Below, in pieces: positions 15,695-24,921 of a DNA stretch of 59,821 nt. The DNA comes from Bacillota bacterium (lineage in GTDB: Bacteria > Bacillota > Clostridia > Christensenellales > SZUA-584), in assembly GCA_023399095.1 (NCBI GenBank), contig JAEWQS010000004.1, positions 1 through 59,821 of the forward strand, read 5' to 3'. The translations under genes were made by a program, and so were the position numbers. Position 1 is the stretch's first letter. Each line of letters starts with the position of its first letter. The notes beneath the pieces were generated by a model. The model did not search any database and was not told the origin of the DNA. It saw nothing but the letters and a program-made list of their open reading frames with translations.

Positions 15695-18022
15695 ATGAGC
15701 AACATCATGCCAATGGTTGCTTTGAGAGACGTCATTGTCTTTCCGTATATGGCTCTGCACTTTGAAGTTGGCCGGGAAAAATCCATCGCTGCTTTGGAAG
15801 ATGCAATGGAGAGTGACCAGATTATTTTTCTTGCCGCGCAAAAGGACAAGGAGATTTTAGATCCAAATCCTGATGATATTTTTGAGGTAGGTACCGTATC
15901 GCGCATTAAGCAGATATTAAAGCTGCCGGGTGATGTCGTCCGCGTTTTGGTTAAGGGCGAATACCGTGCCCGTATAAGCAGCTTTACAAACACGAAACCG
16001 TATCTGGAAGTGGATACGATTGAGCTTGTCTCACAGATCAACGAGGAAAACAAGCATAAAGAGCTTGCATTAAGGCGCATGATTCTCGGACTTTTCGAGA
16101 AGCTGACAACGATCAGTTCCAAAGTGTCTTCCGAGATACTGTCTTCCGTGAACAGTGTGGACGATATCGGTCAGATGGCGGATATTATCGCGTCCGGCGT
16201 GCTTTTCAAGCTGGAAGACAAACAGAAAGCTCTTGAATGCGTGGATGTGATAGAACGGCTCGAGATGATGGTGGGACTGCTGACAAACGAGCTGGAAGTG
16301 ACGGAAATCGAAAACGACATCAGAAGCAAAGTCAGAAAGCAGATTGACAAATCACAAAAGGAATATGTGCTTCGCGAACAAATGCGCGCAATTCAAAGCG
16401 AGCTGGGCGAAGCGGGCAGTGTGCAGTCTGACGCGGACGAGCTCCGTCAAAAACTCGCAAAGCTCAAAGTCAGTGACGATATCCGTGAAAAGACGGAAAA
16501 AGAAATTTCGCGCATGGAGAAGCTCTCCCTTGGGTCTCCAGAGCTCGGAGTCATCCGCACATATGTGGAATGGATTCTCGACCTTCCGTGGAGCAAATTC
16601 ACCGACGATAACCTCAATCTTAAGCATGCGCGCAAAATACTGGATGAAGACCATTATGGCCTTGAAAAGGTCAAAGACAGAATTATCGAATATCTTGCCG
16701 TACTCGGTCGTAAAAAAGACCTGCGCGGGCCTGTGCTCTGTTTTGTCGGCCCTCCGGGCACCGGCAAAACGTCTATCGCGCGTTCCATCGCGCGTGCGCT
16801 CGGACGCAACTTTGTCCGCACCTCTTTGGGCGGCGTGCGCGACGAGGCCGAAATCAGAGGCCACAGACGCACTTATATCGGCGCGATTCCCGGCCGGATT
16901 ATCGCATCCATCAAACAGGCGGACAGCATGAACCCTGTGTTTTTGTTCGATGAAATTGACAAGATGGCAAGCGACTTTCGCGGAGATCCTGCATCGGCGA
17001 TGCTTGAGGTGCTTGATCCTGAGATCAACAACAGCTTCCGCGATCATTATCTTGATCTGCCGTTTAGCCTGGAAAATGTGATGTTCTTAACGACGGCCAA
17101 CAGCTACGATACGATTCCGGCACCCCTGCTTGACCGCATGGAGATCATCGATCTCTCAAGCTACACAGAGCTTGAAAAGATGGGCATTGCGAAAAACCAT
17201 CTGGTTCCCAAGCAGCGCAAAGCGCATGGGCTGGAAATCTCAGAGGTCATAATTCGGGACACCGCGCTGACAGAATTGATACGGCGTTATACGCGTGAAG
17301 CGGGTGTGCGCGAGCTGGAACGCAAAATCGCCACAGTCTTCCGCAAATGCGTGGTGGACTTAACCGGCGGGCGTTCGCGTATCATGGTTACAAAGAATAC
17401 GTTGCAGCGTTATCTTGGGCCTCCAATCTATTCGCTGACCGAATCGGGCACCGAGGACAAGGTCGGTGTGGTGACAGGCCTTGCATGGACAGCCGCAGGT
17501 GGCCAGACACTCACCGTCGAAGCAATCAAGATGCATGGCAAGGGCAAACTGCAGCTGACGGGCAAGCTCGGTGAAGTGATGCAAGAATCGGCCAAGGCGG
17601 CACTCAGCTATGTGCGCGCCAATAGCGAAGCTTTATGTATCAGCGAAGATTTTATCGACAATGCGGATATTCACATCCATCTTCCCGAAGGTGCGATTCC
17701 TAAGGACGGACCATCCGCGGGCATCACGATTGCGACGGCGCTCGTGTCGGCGTTATCCGGCCTTACTGTGAAAAGCGATATCGCGATGACAGGCGAGCTC
17801 ACGCTTACAGGTCGTGTGCTGCCCATCGGCGGGCTTAAGGAGAAATCCCTCGCGGCGCTAAAAGTGGGTATCCGAACAATCATCATACCGGCAGGCAACG
17901 AAAAGGATATACAGGTAATGCCCGCCACTGTGCGCAAATCCATCAAGTTCATTCGCGTATCACAGCTTAACGAGGTGCTGGATATCGCAATTAATAAGGA
18001 ACCGGAGGGCGCATGCAAATAA
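15695..18022 (+). CDS. lon: ATP-dependent protease Lon (LonA)
   Basis: Hexameric AAA+ serine protease degrading misfolded and regulatory proteins in the cytoplasm, 775 aa. The N-terminal LAN domain (MVALRDVIVFPYMALHFEVG) and coiled coil (~180-270) precede the AAA+ module (~330-550: Walker A GPPGTGKTS, Walker B VFLFDEIDK). The C-terminal protease has the Ser-Lys dyad in PKDGPSAGITIA and TGRVLPIGGLKEKS. ATG 15695 with GGAGGA 5 nt away is chosen over the in-frame TTG at 15683. It overlaps engB by 10 nt. The lon-engB pairing is common in Firmicutes. Confidence 0.97.
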   Translation: MSNIMPMVALRDVIVFPYMALHFEVGREKSIAALEDAMESDQIIFLAAQKDKEILDPNPDDIFEVGTVSRIKQILKLPGDVVRVLVKGEYRARISSFTNTKPYLEVDTIELVSQINEENKHKELALRRMILGLFEKLTTISSKVSSEILSSVNSVDDIGQMADIIASGVLFKLEDKQKALECVDVIERLEMMVGLLTNELEVTEIENDIRSKVRKQIDKSQKEYVLREQMRAIQSELGEAGSVQSDADELRQKLAKLKVSDDIREKTEKEISRMEKLSLGSPELGVIRTYVEWILDLPWSKFTDDNLNLKHARKILDEDHYGLEKVKDRIIEYLAVLGRKKDLRGPVLCFVGPPGTGKTSIARSIARALGRNFVRTSLGGVRDEAEIRGHRRTYIGAIPGRIIASIKQADSMNPVFLFDEIDKMASDFRGDPASAMLEVLDPEINNSFRDHYLDLPFSLENVMFLTTANSYDTIPAPLLDRMEIIDLSSYTELEKMGIAKNHLVPKQRKAHGLEISEVIIRDTALTELIRRYTREAGVRELERKIATVFRKCVVDLTGGRSRIMVTKNTLQRYLGPPIYSLTESGTEDKVGVVTGLAWTAAGGQTLTVEAIKMHGKGKLQLTGKLGEVMQESAKAALSYVRANSEALCISEDFIDNADIHIHLPEGAIPKDGPSAGITIATALVSALSGLTVKSDIAMTGELTLTGRVLPIGGLKEKSLAALKVGIRTIIIPAGNEKDIQVMPATVRKSIKFIRVSQLNEVLDIAINKEPEGACK

Positions 18023-18600
18023 AAAACGCCCGTTTCTTGAAGAGTATGAAGGGAAAAGCGGATTATCCGTCTCTTGACATGCCCGAAATTGCGATATGCG
18101 GCAAATCAAATGTCGGAAAATCGTCACTCGTTAACTTTCTGACGAACCGTTTAAAGCTTGCCAAAATCAGCTCAAATCCCGGCAAGACGCGTCTCGTCAA
18201 CTTTTTTGTGGTCAATGAGGAATTTCTGCTCGTCGATCTTCCGGGCTACGGCTTTGCACGCGTCTCCAAAGATGAGCAAAAAAGCTGGTCTGCGATGATT
18301 GAAGGATATTTGAGCCACTCGAAGCAGCTTCGTGCACTGATGATACTGCTGGATATCCGCCACAATCCAACAGCGGATGACAAGCTCATGTTTGACTGGG
18401 CCTCTCACTTTGGTGTTTCTGTCATTATTGTGGCCACAAAGGCGGACAAGATCGCAAAAACAAAACGGTATGCCCAATTGGAAATGATAAAGAAAAGCGT
18501 AAGCAGCGGCGTGGATTACCCGATCGTGGCTGTCTCTTCTCAGAACCGCTTCGGAGCGGAATCACTTTTGGATGAAATCGAAAAGGCTCTGACGATATGA
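18013..18600 (+). CDS. ysxC: Ribosome-biogenesis GTPase EngB/YsxC
   Basis: Small GTPase needed for late assembly of the 50S subunit, 195 aa. G1 is CGKSNVGKSS, G2 is NPGKTRLVNFF, G3 is DLPGYGFA and G4 is ATKADKI, all in the expected order. GGAGGGC lies just before the ATG, inside the end of lon. Its stop overlaps the following phosphoesterase start by 4 nt, giving a tightly coupled lon-ysxC-phosphoesterase operon. Confidence 0.96.
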   Translation: MQIKNARFLKSMKGKADYPSLDMPEIAICGKSNVGKSSLVNFLTNRLKLAKISSNPGKTRLVNFFVVNEEFLLVDLPGYGFARVSKDEQKSWSAMIEGYLSHSKQLRALMILLDIRHNPTADDKLMFDWASHFGVSVIIVATKADKIAKTKRYAQLEMIKKSVSSGVDYPIVAVSSQNRFGAESLLDEIEKALTI

Positions 18601-19292
18601 ACATATTTGCTATCGGTGACCTTCACCTTTCCGGCTTTATGCCAAAGCCCATGGATGTTTTTGGCGAGCATTGGAACGGTCACTGGGAAAAAATCAAAGA
18701 AAGCTGGTTATCGCTTGTCGGTGACGACGATATCGTGCTGCTGCCGGGCGATTTGTCTTGGGCAATGCGTCTTGATGAAGCGCGCACGGATATTTCGGCG
18801 ATTTGCGAGATGCCGGGCAATAAGATTTTGCTCAAAGGCAACCATGATTACTGGTGGGGTTCACTTGCGCAGGTGAATTCGCTGCTTTTTAACAAGACAT
18901 TTGCGCTCCAGAACAACAGCCTTGTTTTCGGCGACTATGTCATTGCGGGAACGCGCGGCTGGCTCTGCCCCGCCAACCGTCAGTATAATGCCGAAACGGA
19001 CGAAAAGCTGTATAACCGCGAAGCCGGTCGGCTGGAGCTATCACTCACCCATGCACGCAAAGCCGCGCCCGACAAACAGCTTATCGGTATGATCCATTAT
19101 CCGCCCTCGGATCAGGACGGCTCCCCTACGATGTTTACCGAACTCTTTGAAAAGCACGGCGCATCGCACGTCGTGTATGGACACCTGCATGCGGCAAGTA
19201 TCAAGGGTTCGCTGTCCGGCACAGTACGCGGCGTTTGCTATACGCTCGTTTCATGCGACGCAACCGATTTTTCTCTTCTTAAACTTATCTAA
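18597..19292 (+). CDS. Calcineurin-like metallophosphoesterase
   Basis: 231 aa two-metal phosphoesterase. Metal ligands are in GDLHLSG, PGDLSWAM, LKGNHDYWWG, MIHYPP and YGHLHAAS, so it should be active. No signal peptide or membrane helix is visible, so it is cytoplasmic. The substrate is unknown. It is last in the lon operon, and its 3' end overlaps the convergent lonB stop by 4 nt, leaving no room for a separate terminator. Confidence 0.9.
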   Translation: MNIFAIGDLHLSGFMPKPMDVFGEHWNGHWEKIKESWLSLVGDDDIVLLPGDLSWAMRLDEARTDISAICEMPGNKILLKGNHDYWWGSLAQVNSLLFNKTFALQNNSLVFGDYVIAGTRGWLCPANRQYNAETDEKLYNREAGRLELSLTHARKAAPDKQLIGMIHYPPSDQDGSPTMFTELFEKHGASHVVYGHLHAASIKGSLSGTVRGVCYTLVSCDATDFSLLKLI

Positions 19293-20941
19293 ACATCCAA
19301 TCCCTGAGCACTTAATATGCCGACATCTTCTGTGTTCGGAGCAGATTTGTGTGCAAAGGCCAATCGAATGACTTCTTTTATATGCTTGACACCCACCACA
19401 TGAACACCCTTCGCATCCCGAACCTCATCAATGTTCTCTGACGGCACGATCACCAGCGCCGCACCCGCGCGTTTGGCAGCCCATACCTTTTCCTTGACGC
19501 CGCCCACGGCACGAATACTGCCGTTAATGGATATCTCACCCGTCATAGCGATACCCGGCGCCACAGCACGCCCTGTGATCGCGGAGAATACCGACACAGC
19601 GATCGCCACACCTGCCGATGGTCCGTCCACTGGCGCACCACCTGGCGTATTGATATGGATATAGTAATCCGCAGGATTGATTCCGAAGTTCTTTTGCAAT
19701 GCAGTGAGCACATTCTCCACCGAGCTTTTGGCTGTGCTCTTACGGCGGAACCTCTTTACATCATTTCCCATCTCCTCTTCGTCCACAAGCCCTGTAACCG
19801 TGAGCGAGCCGTGCGGCGCTTTTACCGCGACCGTCTCTATTTCTATGATGGTGCCGATCTGTGAGCCATAAACGGCGAGACCGTTGACACACCCAATGGA
19901 GTTGGCGCCAAGGCGCAGCGTCGGTCTTTTGACGTATTTGCCCGTTTCTATCACCCAGCTCACATGATCGGCTTCCACTGTCTGCGTGCCCTTTTCCCGG
20001 GCAACACCGGCAGCCATCTGTATAATGTTGACCGCGTCGCGCCCGTTGGACGCATATTCTCCCACGATCGCCGCCGCGCCATCACCGATGCCGATACCAG
20101 CTCGCGCAGCCGCGTTTTTGGATATCGTCACAACCTCTTCGGGGAACAGCTGACGGAAAAATATCTCCATGCAGCGCGACCGTATCGCGGAGGGTATATC
20201 ACGAGGCGATTTGGTCGTCGCACCCACAAGCCGGAAATCCGCCGGCATGCCATGTGCGAATATATCATGAACATATGCCGGTATGTTCTTGTTTTCCTTG
20301 CCGTAATAGGCGCTGTCAAAGTAAACGCGTCTGTCTTCAAGCACCTTTAACAGCTTATTGATATGAAAAGGATGCAGCTCTCCGATTTCATCCAGAAACA
20401 GTATACCGCCGTGAGCGCGTGTCACAGCGCCTTCTTTTGGCTGCGGCACACCCGCCACACCGTAAGCCCCCGCGCCCTGATAAATGGGGTCGTGTACCGA
20501 ACCGATGAGCGGATCGGCAATATTGCGTTCATCGTAGCGCAAGCATGTCGCGTCAATCTCGATGAATTTGGCGTCCGACAAAAACGGAGACCCGTTGCAG
20601 CGTTTGGCCTTGTCCATCACGAGGCGCGCCGCACACGTTTTGCCCACACCAGGCGGGCCGTAAATGAGTACATGCTGAGGATTCTCACCGCAAAGCGCCG
20701 CGGAAAGCGCCATGATGCCTTCCTTTTGCCCCACAATCTCATCAAAGCTTTGCGGACGTGTTTTTTCGGATAACGGCACATTAAGCGAAATGCTGCGCAG
20801 CTTTTTTAACCGTTCGAGCTGCACCTTAGATTCGCTATCCAAACTCGTTTTCGTGTTTCGTTTGTTTTTCATCTGGCTGTAGAAGTATGCGCCGATAATG
20901 ACGCTGACGACCAACTGGATGATGATCATAAATTCTGTCAT
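19289..20941 (-). CDS. lonB: ATP-dependent protease LonB
   Basis: Sporulation-associated Lon homologue, 550 aa, without the LAN domain. One membrane helix is at the N-terminus (residues ~4-22). The AAA+ domain has Walker A IYGPPGVGKTCAAR and Walker B GGILFLDEIGELH. The C-terminal Lon protease domain has the dyad in GAPVDGPSAGVAIA (Ser) and SIRAVGGVKEKVWAAK (Lys). In Bacillus, LonB is made in the forespore and lies next to lonA; here it is inverted and converges on the lon operon. GGGAGG precedes ATG 20941, but this site is inside a terminator-like stem. Confidence 0.95.
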   Translation of the reverse strand: MTEFMIIIQLVVSVIIGAYFYSQMKNKRNTKTSLDSESKVQLERLKKLRSISLNVPLSEKTRPQSFDEIVGQKEGIMALSAALCGENPQHVLIYGPPGVGKTCAARLVMDKAKRCNGSPFLSDAKFIEIDATCLRYDERNIADPLIGSVHDPIYQGAGAYGVAGVPQPKEGAVTRAHGGILFLDEIGELHPFHINKLLKVLEDRRVYFDSAYYGKENKNIPAYVHDIFAHGMPADFRLVGATTKSPRDIPSAIRSRCMEIFFRQLFPEEVVTISKNAAARAGIGIGDGAAAIVGEYASNGRDAVNIIQMAAGVAREKGTQTVEADHVSWVIETGKYVKRPTLRLGANSIGCVNGLAVYGSQIGTIIEIETVAVKAPHGSLTVTGLVDEEEMGNDVKRFRRKSTAKSSVENVLTALQKNFGINPADYYIHINTPGGAPVDGPSAGVAIAVSVFSAITGRAVAPGIAMTGEISINGSIRAVGGVKEKVWAAKRAGAALVIVPSENIDEVRDAKGVHVVGVKHIKEVIRLAFAHKSAPNTEDVGILSAQGLDV

Positions 20942-20995
20942 AAAAAAATAGCCTCCCGACCCCGTACGATTATTATACGAAGCCGGCGGCTATTT
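20942..20995 (-). terminator. Terminator-like hairpin overlapping the lonB ribosome site
   Basis: On the minus strand AAATAGCC (20988-20995) pairs with GGCTATTT (20946-20953), followed by a run of T. Shorter inner pairings (CCG/CGG, CGTA/TACG) extend the stem. It begins 15 nt after the upstream yhgE-like stop and ends one base before the lonB ATG, with GGGAGG inside the 3' arm. A TATAAT also lies in the loop region. Confidence 0.65.
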
Positions 20996-21009
20996 ATGCA
21001 GTTTAATAA

Positions 21010-22629
21010 TTAGCGGAACAGATCGGTAAGCCGCGACAAAAAGTCTGCCTCTTTTTTTGTTTCTTCCGCTTTGGGTGCTTTTTTTATTTCGATTCCCGGC
21101 ATCGTCAATATGTATTGTACGCTTACCGGATGGTTTTTTTCTGGCGATGCAAAAGATACCGACGGTTCGCCGCTATCGGTGAATTTGTCCGTCTTTTCTT
21201 TAATATCGTCCTTCGCGCTCGCGATGCCGTCTTTGAATTCAATCTGTCCGTCGATCAGCTCCTGAACATCCGATGGCAACCCTTTTAACGCTTTATAAAG
21301 CTTACTTGTTCCGTCCGCACTTTGCGACACACCTTGGCGATAGGGTGTGAAGCCGCTGTGCAATTCGCCGAACCCCGATACAATCTGGGCGCCGCCATCG
21401 GCCAGCTGGGCAACGCCGTCATCAAACGCCGCATATCCTTGTGCGGTCTTACTCACACCAGCCACATAGGAATCTAGCCCGCCGCTTGCCGCCCCAAGCC
21501 CGTTCGAGAGCTCCTTAACGCCGCCCAGCAGCTCCAGCACACCGCTTGCCAGTGCCTTAACCGATTCGTCCGGGCTGCCTGCCAAAGACTCGGCAAGCGC
21601 CTTTAATTGTGCGCTGTTATTCGCCAGCGCCGAGAGGTTGCCGTTTACAGCGGAAATGCCCGCTGATACAGCCGACCCGTTTGCCGCCAGCTCTTCAAGA
21701 CCAAACCGAATGTCACCGGAAGCGGTCTTCAAGCCCTGTACACCTGATATGTATGTTTTCAAGGCTTCCTCATACTGCGCCATGCCGTCATCGATGAGCA
21801 CACCCGAAGCGCCAAGCTGCGCAAGGCCGTCACTCAGCTTGCCCACTTTGCCCGCCAGTGTCTTCATGCCGTCCTTAAGCTCCGTCGTGCCATCCACCAT
21901 CTCATCTGCGCCATCTATCATCTCATCGAAGCCATCTTCAAATTCGCTTATGCTGTCCGACACACCCGATATTGAAAGCGCTCCTTTCAGCATCGTGATT
22001 GTGATCGGGTCCATTTCAAAATCTTTAATATCCGCTTCGATCACGAGCGTGCCTTTTTCTGCCGGCATGATAATATAGCTCACATTCACAGAATTACCCA
22101 CGGTCACCAGCGTCGCATCCTCTGCGCTGACATTTGAAGCCGTTCCGGTATTAAAAACGGCAGTCAACTGAGTCATTAAGCCCTCTCGCACAGCTTCGTT
22201 GCAGCTTTCATTTGCCGCATAATCCATCATTATTTTAAGGTGTCCGCTTGTACCCGCGAGGCTTTCCGCATCCACAGGCTTGCCGTCAAGGAAGTAATGA
22301 AAATCAATTTTCAAAGGCAGCTCGCCCGTCATCGTGCCCTGATAGTAAAGCCCATCCTCTGTCGGTTCATCGGGAAATGTGATTTTATCCCCCTCTATGA
22401 CCGGTTCACTCATTGTAGATAGATTTTTTATTTCTGTGTATGTTCCGTAGTCCGTATAGCTGCCCGTCAGATGATTGACCACGTATATATTTTTTACGCT
22501 GCCGTCATCATTCAGCGACGCATAAACCGTTTCTGTCTTGCTGTTCTCCTGCGCCATGGCGGGTGTCATGAAAAGCGCAAAGCTCATCATCAGCGCACTC
22601 ACAATAGTTATCCATTTTTTAAGCTTCAT
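21010..22629 (-). CDS. Secreted YhgE/Pip-like repeat protein paired with an MMPL exporter
   Basis: 539 aa starting at ATG 22629 with a cleavable signal peptide (MKLKKWITIVSALMMSFALF, then TPAMAQ). Residues ~230-480 are low-complexity helical repeats of the YhgE type (DEMVDGTTELKDGMKTLAG, LADGGAQIVSGFGELHSG), with Gly every 7-10 residues. The N-terminal part (~30-220) is beta-rich, and no C-terminal membrane helix is visible. Proteins of this type often accompany MMPL exporters and may act as the extracytoplasmic adaptor. It is in the operon of the MMPL gene, 74 nt downstream. The cargo is unknown. Confidence 0.8.
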   Translation of the reverse strand: MKLKKWITIVSALMMSFALFMTPAMAQENSKTETVYASLNDDGSVKNIYVVNHLTGSYTDYGTYTEIKNLSTMSEPVIEGDKITFPDEPTEDGLYYQGTMTGELPLKIDFHYFLDGKPVDAESLAGTSGHLKIMMDYAANESCNEAVREGLMTQLTAVFNTGTASNVSAEDATLVTVGNSVNVSYIIMPAEKGTLVIEADIKDFEMDPITITMLKGALSISGVSDSISEFEDGFDEMIDGADEMVDGTTELKDGMKTLAGKVGKLSDGLAQLGASGVLIDDGMAQYEEALKTYISGVQGLKTASGDIRFGLEELAANGSAVSAGISAVNGNLSALANNSAQLKALAESLAGSPDESVKALASGVLELLGGVKELSNGLGAASGGLDSYVAGVSKTAQGYAAFDDGVAQLADGGAQIVSGFGELHSGFTPYRQGVSQSADGTSKLYKALKGLPSDVQELIDGQIEFKDGIASAKDDIKEKTDKFTDSGEPSVSFASPEKNHPVSVQYILTMPGIEIKKAPKAEETKKEADFLSRLTDLFR

Positions 22630-22703
22630 AACGCTTCCCCCCTGCATACCCCGTATCCATGCGACGACCGTAAATAAAGGCCATCATCATGATCACGAAT
22701 ACT

Positions 22704-24791
22704 CTAGATTTTTTGTATTTCATCCTGTTGCCTCCTTCTAAACAGCTTTCCCTTTAAGGTTGTTTTCTTTATCAATCCGTCAAGCAGTATCAGCAGCTGC
22801 GGCAAAACAAATATCGTGAGGAACCCCGAAAGCAGCGCCCCTCTGCCGATCAACGTGCCAAATTGCGCCATGGCTGCCTGTGTAAACGAACCGGCAAATA
22901 CAAAGCCGGCTGTCGCGAGAACAAGTGCCGATACCATAATCGATGCACCCGCCTTCTCCACGGCATAGTCCGCTGCGCCGCGCTTATCCAGCGTTTTGCG
23001 TCCTTCCAAATAGTAGTTTGTCATCAGTATCGCGTAATCAATCGTTGCCCCAAGCTGAACGGCGCTGACAATCATGTACCCCAAAAAGATCATCGGTATG
23101 CCCTGGAAATAAGGAATCGCCATGTTGATCCATATGGACGTTTCAATAATGAACAACAATATCACGGGAACCGTCAGTGAACGGAAAGTGACAAGTATGA
23201 TAATTCCCACGAATATGATGGACAGAATCGTTACAAGCGAGAAATCTCCCGACGTGGTATGCGCGATGTCATAGATCACAGGCGAAGCCCCCGTCACATA
23301 CGACTTTTCAAAATATGCTGCCGTCACCTGCCGTATCTGCTCGACGGCTTGCGTTGCCTCTTCGCTCTCGATAGGGGTATCCACCTCCACGATGTATCTT
23401 GAATAATTTTCGCTTAAAAATTGATCCCGCAGATATTCGGGAACAATCTCCTGCGGCGTGGCCGGGTCAATGAATGCGTATATTCCTTGCACGCTTTTGA
23501 CGATATTCAGCGATTCAAGCTTATTCACCATATCGTATTCGCTCGTCTCACTGCCGCGCGGCACAAGCACCACAAAGTTATTGCTCTCTCCGAATGAGTT
23601 TTCTATCTTGGCTTTCATTTCGGTTTGCTTGGCGTCACCCACGTCGCTCGACGAATACATGAACACGTTGTTGTTCTGCGCCATAAACGAAATCACGCTC
23701 ACCAATATGAGCACGCCGATCACCACGTATTTGACTTTGCCACCCAACATGTGCTGCACTTTTTTCAGGGAAGGCAGCAGCGGCTTGTGCGTTGTCTTAT
23801 CGATCAGTTTCACAAAAAGCACCGCTAGCACAGGAAGCAGCAGCATCACACAGATCAGGCTTAAAATAATGCCTTTGGCAAGCACCAGCCCCATATCCGC
23901 CCCCATCGTATAGCTCATAAAGACAAGCGCGAGAAATCCAACGATCGTTGTGGCTCCGCTGGACATGATAGACGCAAAAGATGCTCTTTGCGCTCTTACC
24001 ATGGCTTTTGCAGGATCGCTCTCCGTCTGTCGCTCATAGCTGAAACGATGAAGCAGGAATATTGAATAATCCATCGATACCGCAAGCTGCAAGATTGCGG
24101 CGCACGCGAATGTCATATAAGATATTTTACCGAAAATCACATTTGTGCCCAGGTTCAGCACGATGGCCACACCCGTCGTTAACAAAAACAGTATAACCTC
24201 AGCAATGGAATTGGTGGTGAGAAACAGTAAGATGAGCGTAATACCCAGCGCGATCGAGACGCCGCTCATCATATTGCCGTTTATGGATCTGATATTCATG
24301 TATGCATCCATGGCACTGCCCGATAAAATGACGTCATCGCCAAATATAATTTTAATACTATCGATGGCGCTTTGTGTCAGCTTTGAATAATCATCTTCGG
24401 TGAAGACGACTTGGATCAGCGCGTTTCCACCATTGTAATAATTGTTGCGCACTTCTTCGTCAATAAGCTCAACAGGCTGCTTTAAATCTGCCACGTCATC
24501 CAGCCAGACGACGGCTTCGACACCACTAACCTCTTTTATTTTTTCCTTAGCGGCCAATACCTCAACGATGCTTTTGTCTTCGAGCATCAGCAACGCGCTG
24601 CCGTTGTAGCTGTATTCGTCTTTCAAAATATCGATGCCGATCTTGGAATCCGAGTGTCCCGGCAGATATTCCGACATGTCAAAATTCTGCCCGACGCCCA
24701 ACATTAAAAATGCGCTGACCACAGCAGCACATAAAAATAAAATAATAACAGTTTTCTTTTTTCTTATTGCACTTTCAAACAGCTTTTCCAA
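22704..24791 (-). CDS. MMPL/RND-family exporter
   Basis: Proton-driven inner-membrane exporter of the MMPL branch, about 695 aa. Two tandem halves each have one helix, a large external loop and five helices. Half 1 has GVGQNFDMSEYLPGHSDSK and QLAVSMDYSIFLLHRF; half 2 has QLGATIDYAILMTNYYLEGR, with the membrane Asp-Tyr pair typical for proton relay. The frame is open to 24869 with ATGs at 24845 and 24830 that lack ribosome sites. TTG 24791, with GGAG 7 nt away, gives the typical N-terminus and is preferred. Likely exports lipids, antimicrobials or siderophores; the substrate is not readable. Confidence 0.92.
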   Translation of the reverse strand: MEKLFESAIRKKKTVIILFLCAAVVSAFLMLGVGQNFDMSEYLPGHSDSKIGIDILKDEYSYNGSALLMLEDKSIVEVLAAKEKIKEVSGVEAVVWLDDVADLKQPVELIDEEVRNNYYNGGNALIQVVFTEDDYSKLTQSAIDSIKIIFGDDVILSGSAMDAYMNIRSINGNMMSGVSIALGITLILLFLTTNSIAEVILFLLTTGVAIVLNLGTNVIFGKISYMTFACAAILQLAVSMDYSIFLLHRFSYERQTESDPAKAMVRAQRASFASIMSSGATTIVGFLALVFMSYTMGADMGLVLAKGIILSLICVMLLLPVLAVLFVKLIDKTTHKPLLPSLKKVQHMLGGKVKYVVIGVLILVSVISFMAQNNNVFMYSSSDVGDAKQTEMKAKIENSFGESNNFVVLVPRGSETSEYDMVNKLESLNIVKSVQGIYAFIDPATPQEIVPEYLRDQFLSENYSRYIVEVDTPIESEEATQAVEQIRQVTAAYFEKSYVTGASPVIYDIAHTTSGDFSLVTILSIIFVGIIILVTFRSLTVPVILLFIIETSIWINMAIPYFQGIPMIFLGYMIVSAVQLGATIDYAILMTNYYLEGRKTLDKRGAADYAVEKAGASIMVSALVLATAGFVFAGSFTQAAMAQFGTLIGRGALLSGFLTIFVLPQLLILLDGLIKKTTLKGKLFRRRQQDEIQKI

Positions 24792-24867
24792 TGATGCTCT
24801 CCGTTTCTTTTTGTCTAAGACCATCATATTGCTGTAAAATGACATGCACAATGACCCATGCGCATGC

Positions 24868-24881
24868 AAAAGTATACTTTT
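24868..24881. promoter_or_regulatory. Perfect 14-bp palindrome upstream of the MMPL gene
   Basis: AAAAGTATACTTTT reads the same on both strands and lies between the LuxR-type regulator gene and the MMPL exporter. It could be an operator; no protein can be assigned. Confidence 0.5.
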
Positions 24882-24894
24882 CGGGGTGATTTTT

Positions 24895-24916
24895 CATTCA
24901 CCCTTTCGGGTGAATG
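24895..24916. terminator. 9-bp hairpin between luxR-type and MMPL genes
   Basis: CATTCACCC-TTTC-GGGTGAATG is a perfect stem-loop, 7 nt before the regulator stop's outer side. No strong T-run follows on the minus strand. On the minus strand the GGGTGA arm could instead pair with TCACCC just downstream (24885-24890), so two alternative stems exist. Confidence 0.5.
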
Positions 24917-24921
24917 GCACT

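Noticed and set aside
16352..17047. Long open frame antisense to lon
   Set aside because: Antisense shadow of highly conserved lon coding sequence; no ribosome site and composition fits a shadow.
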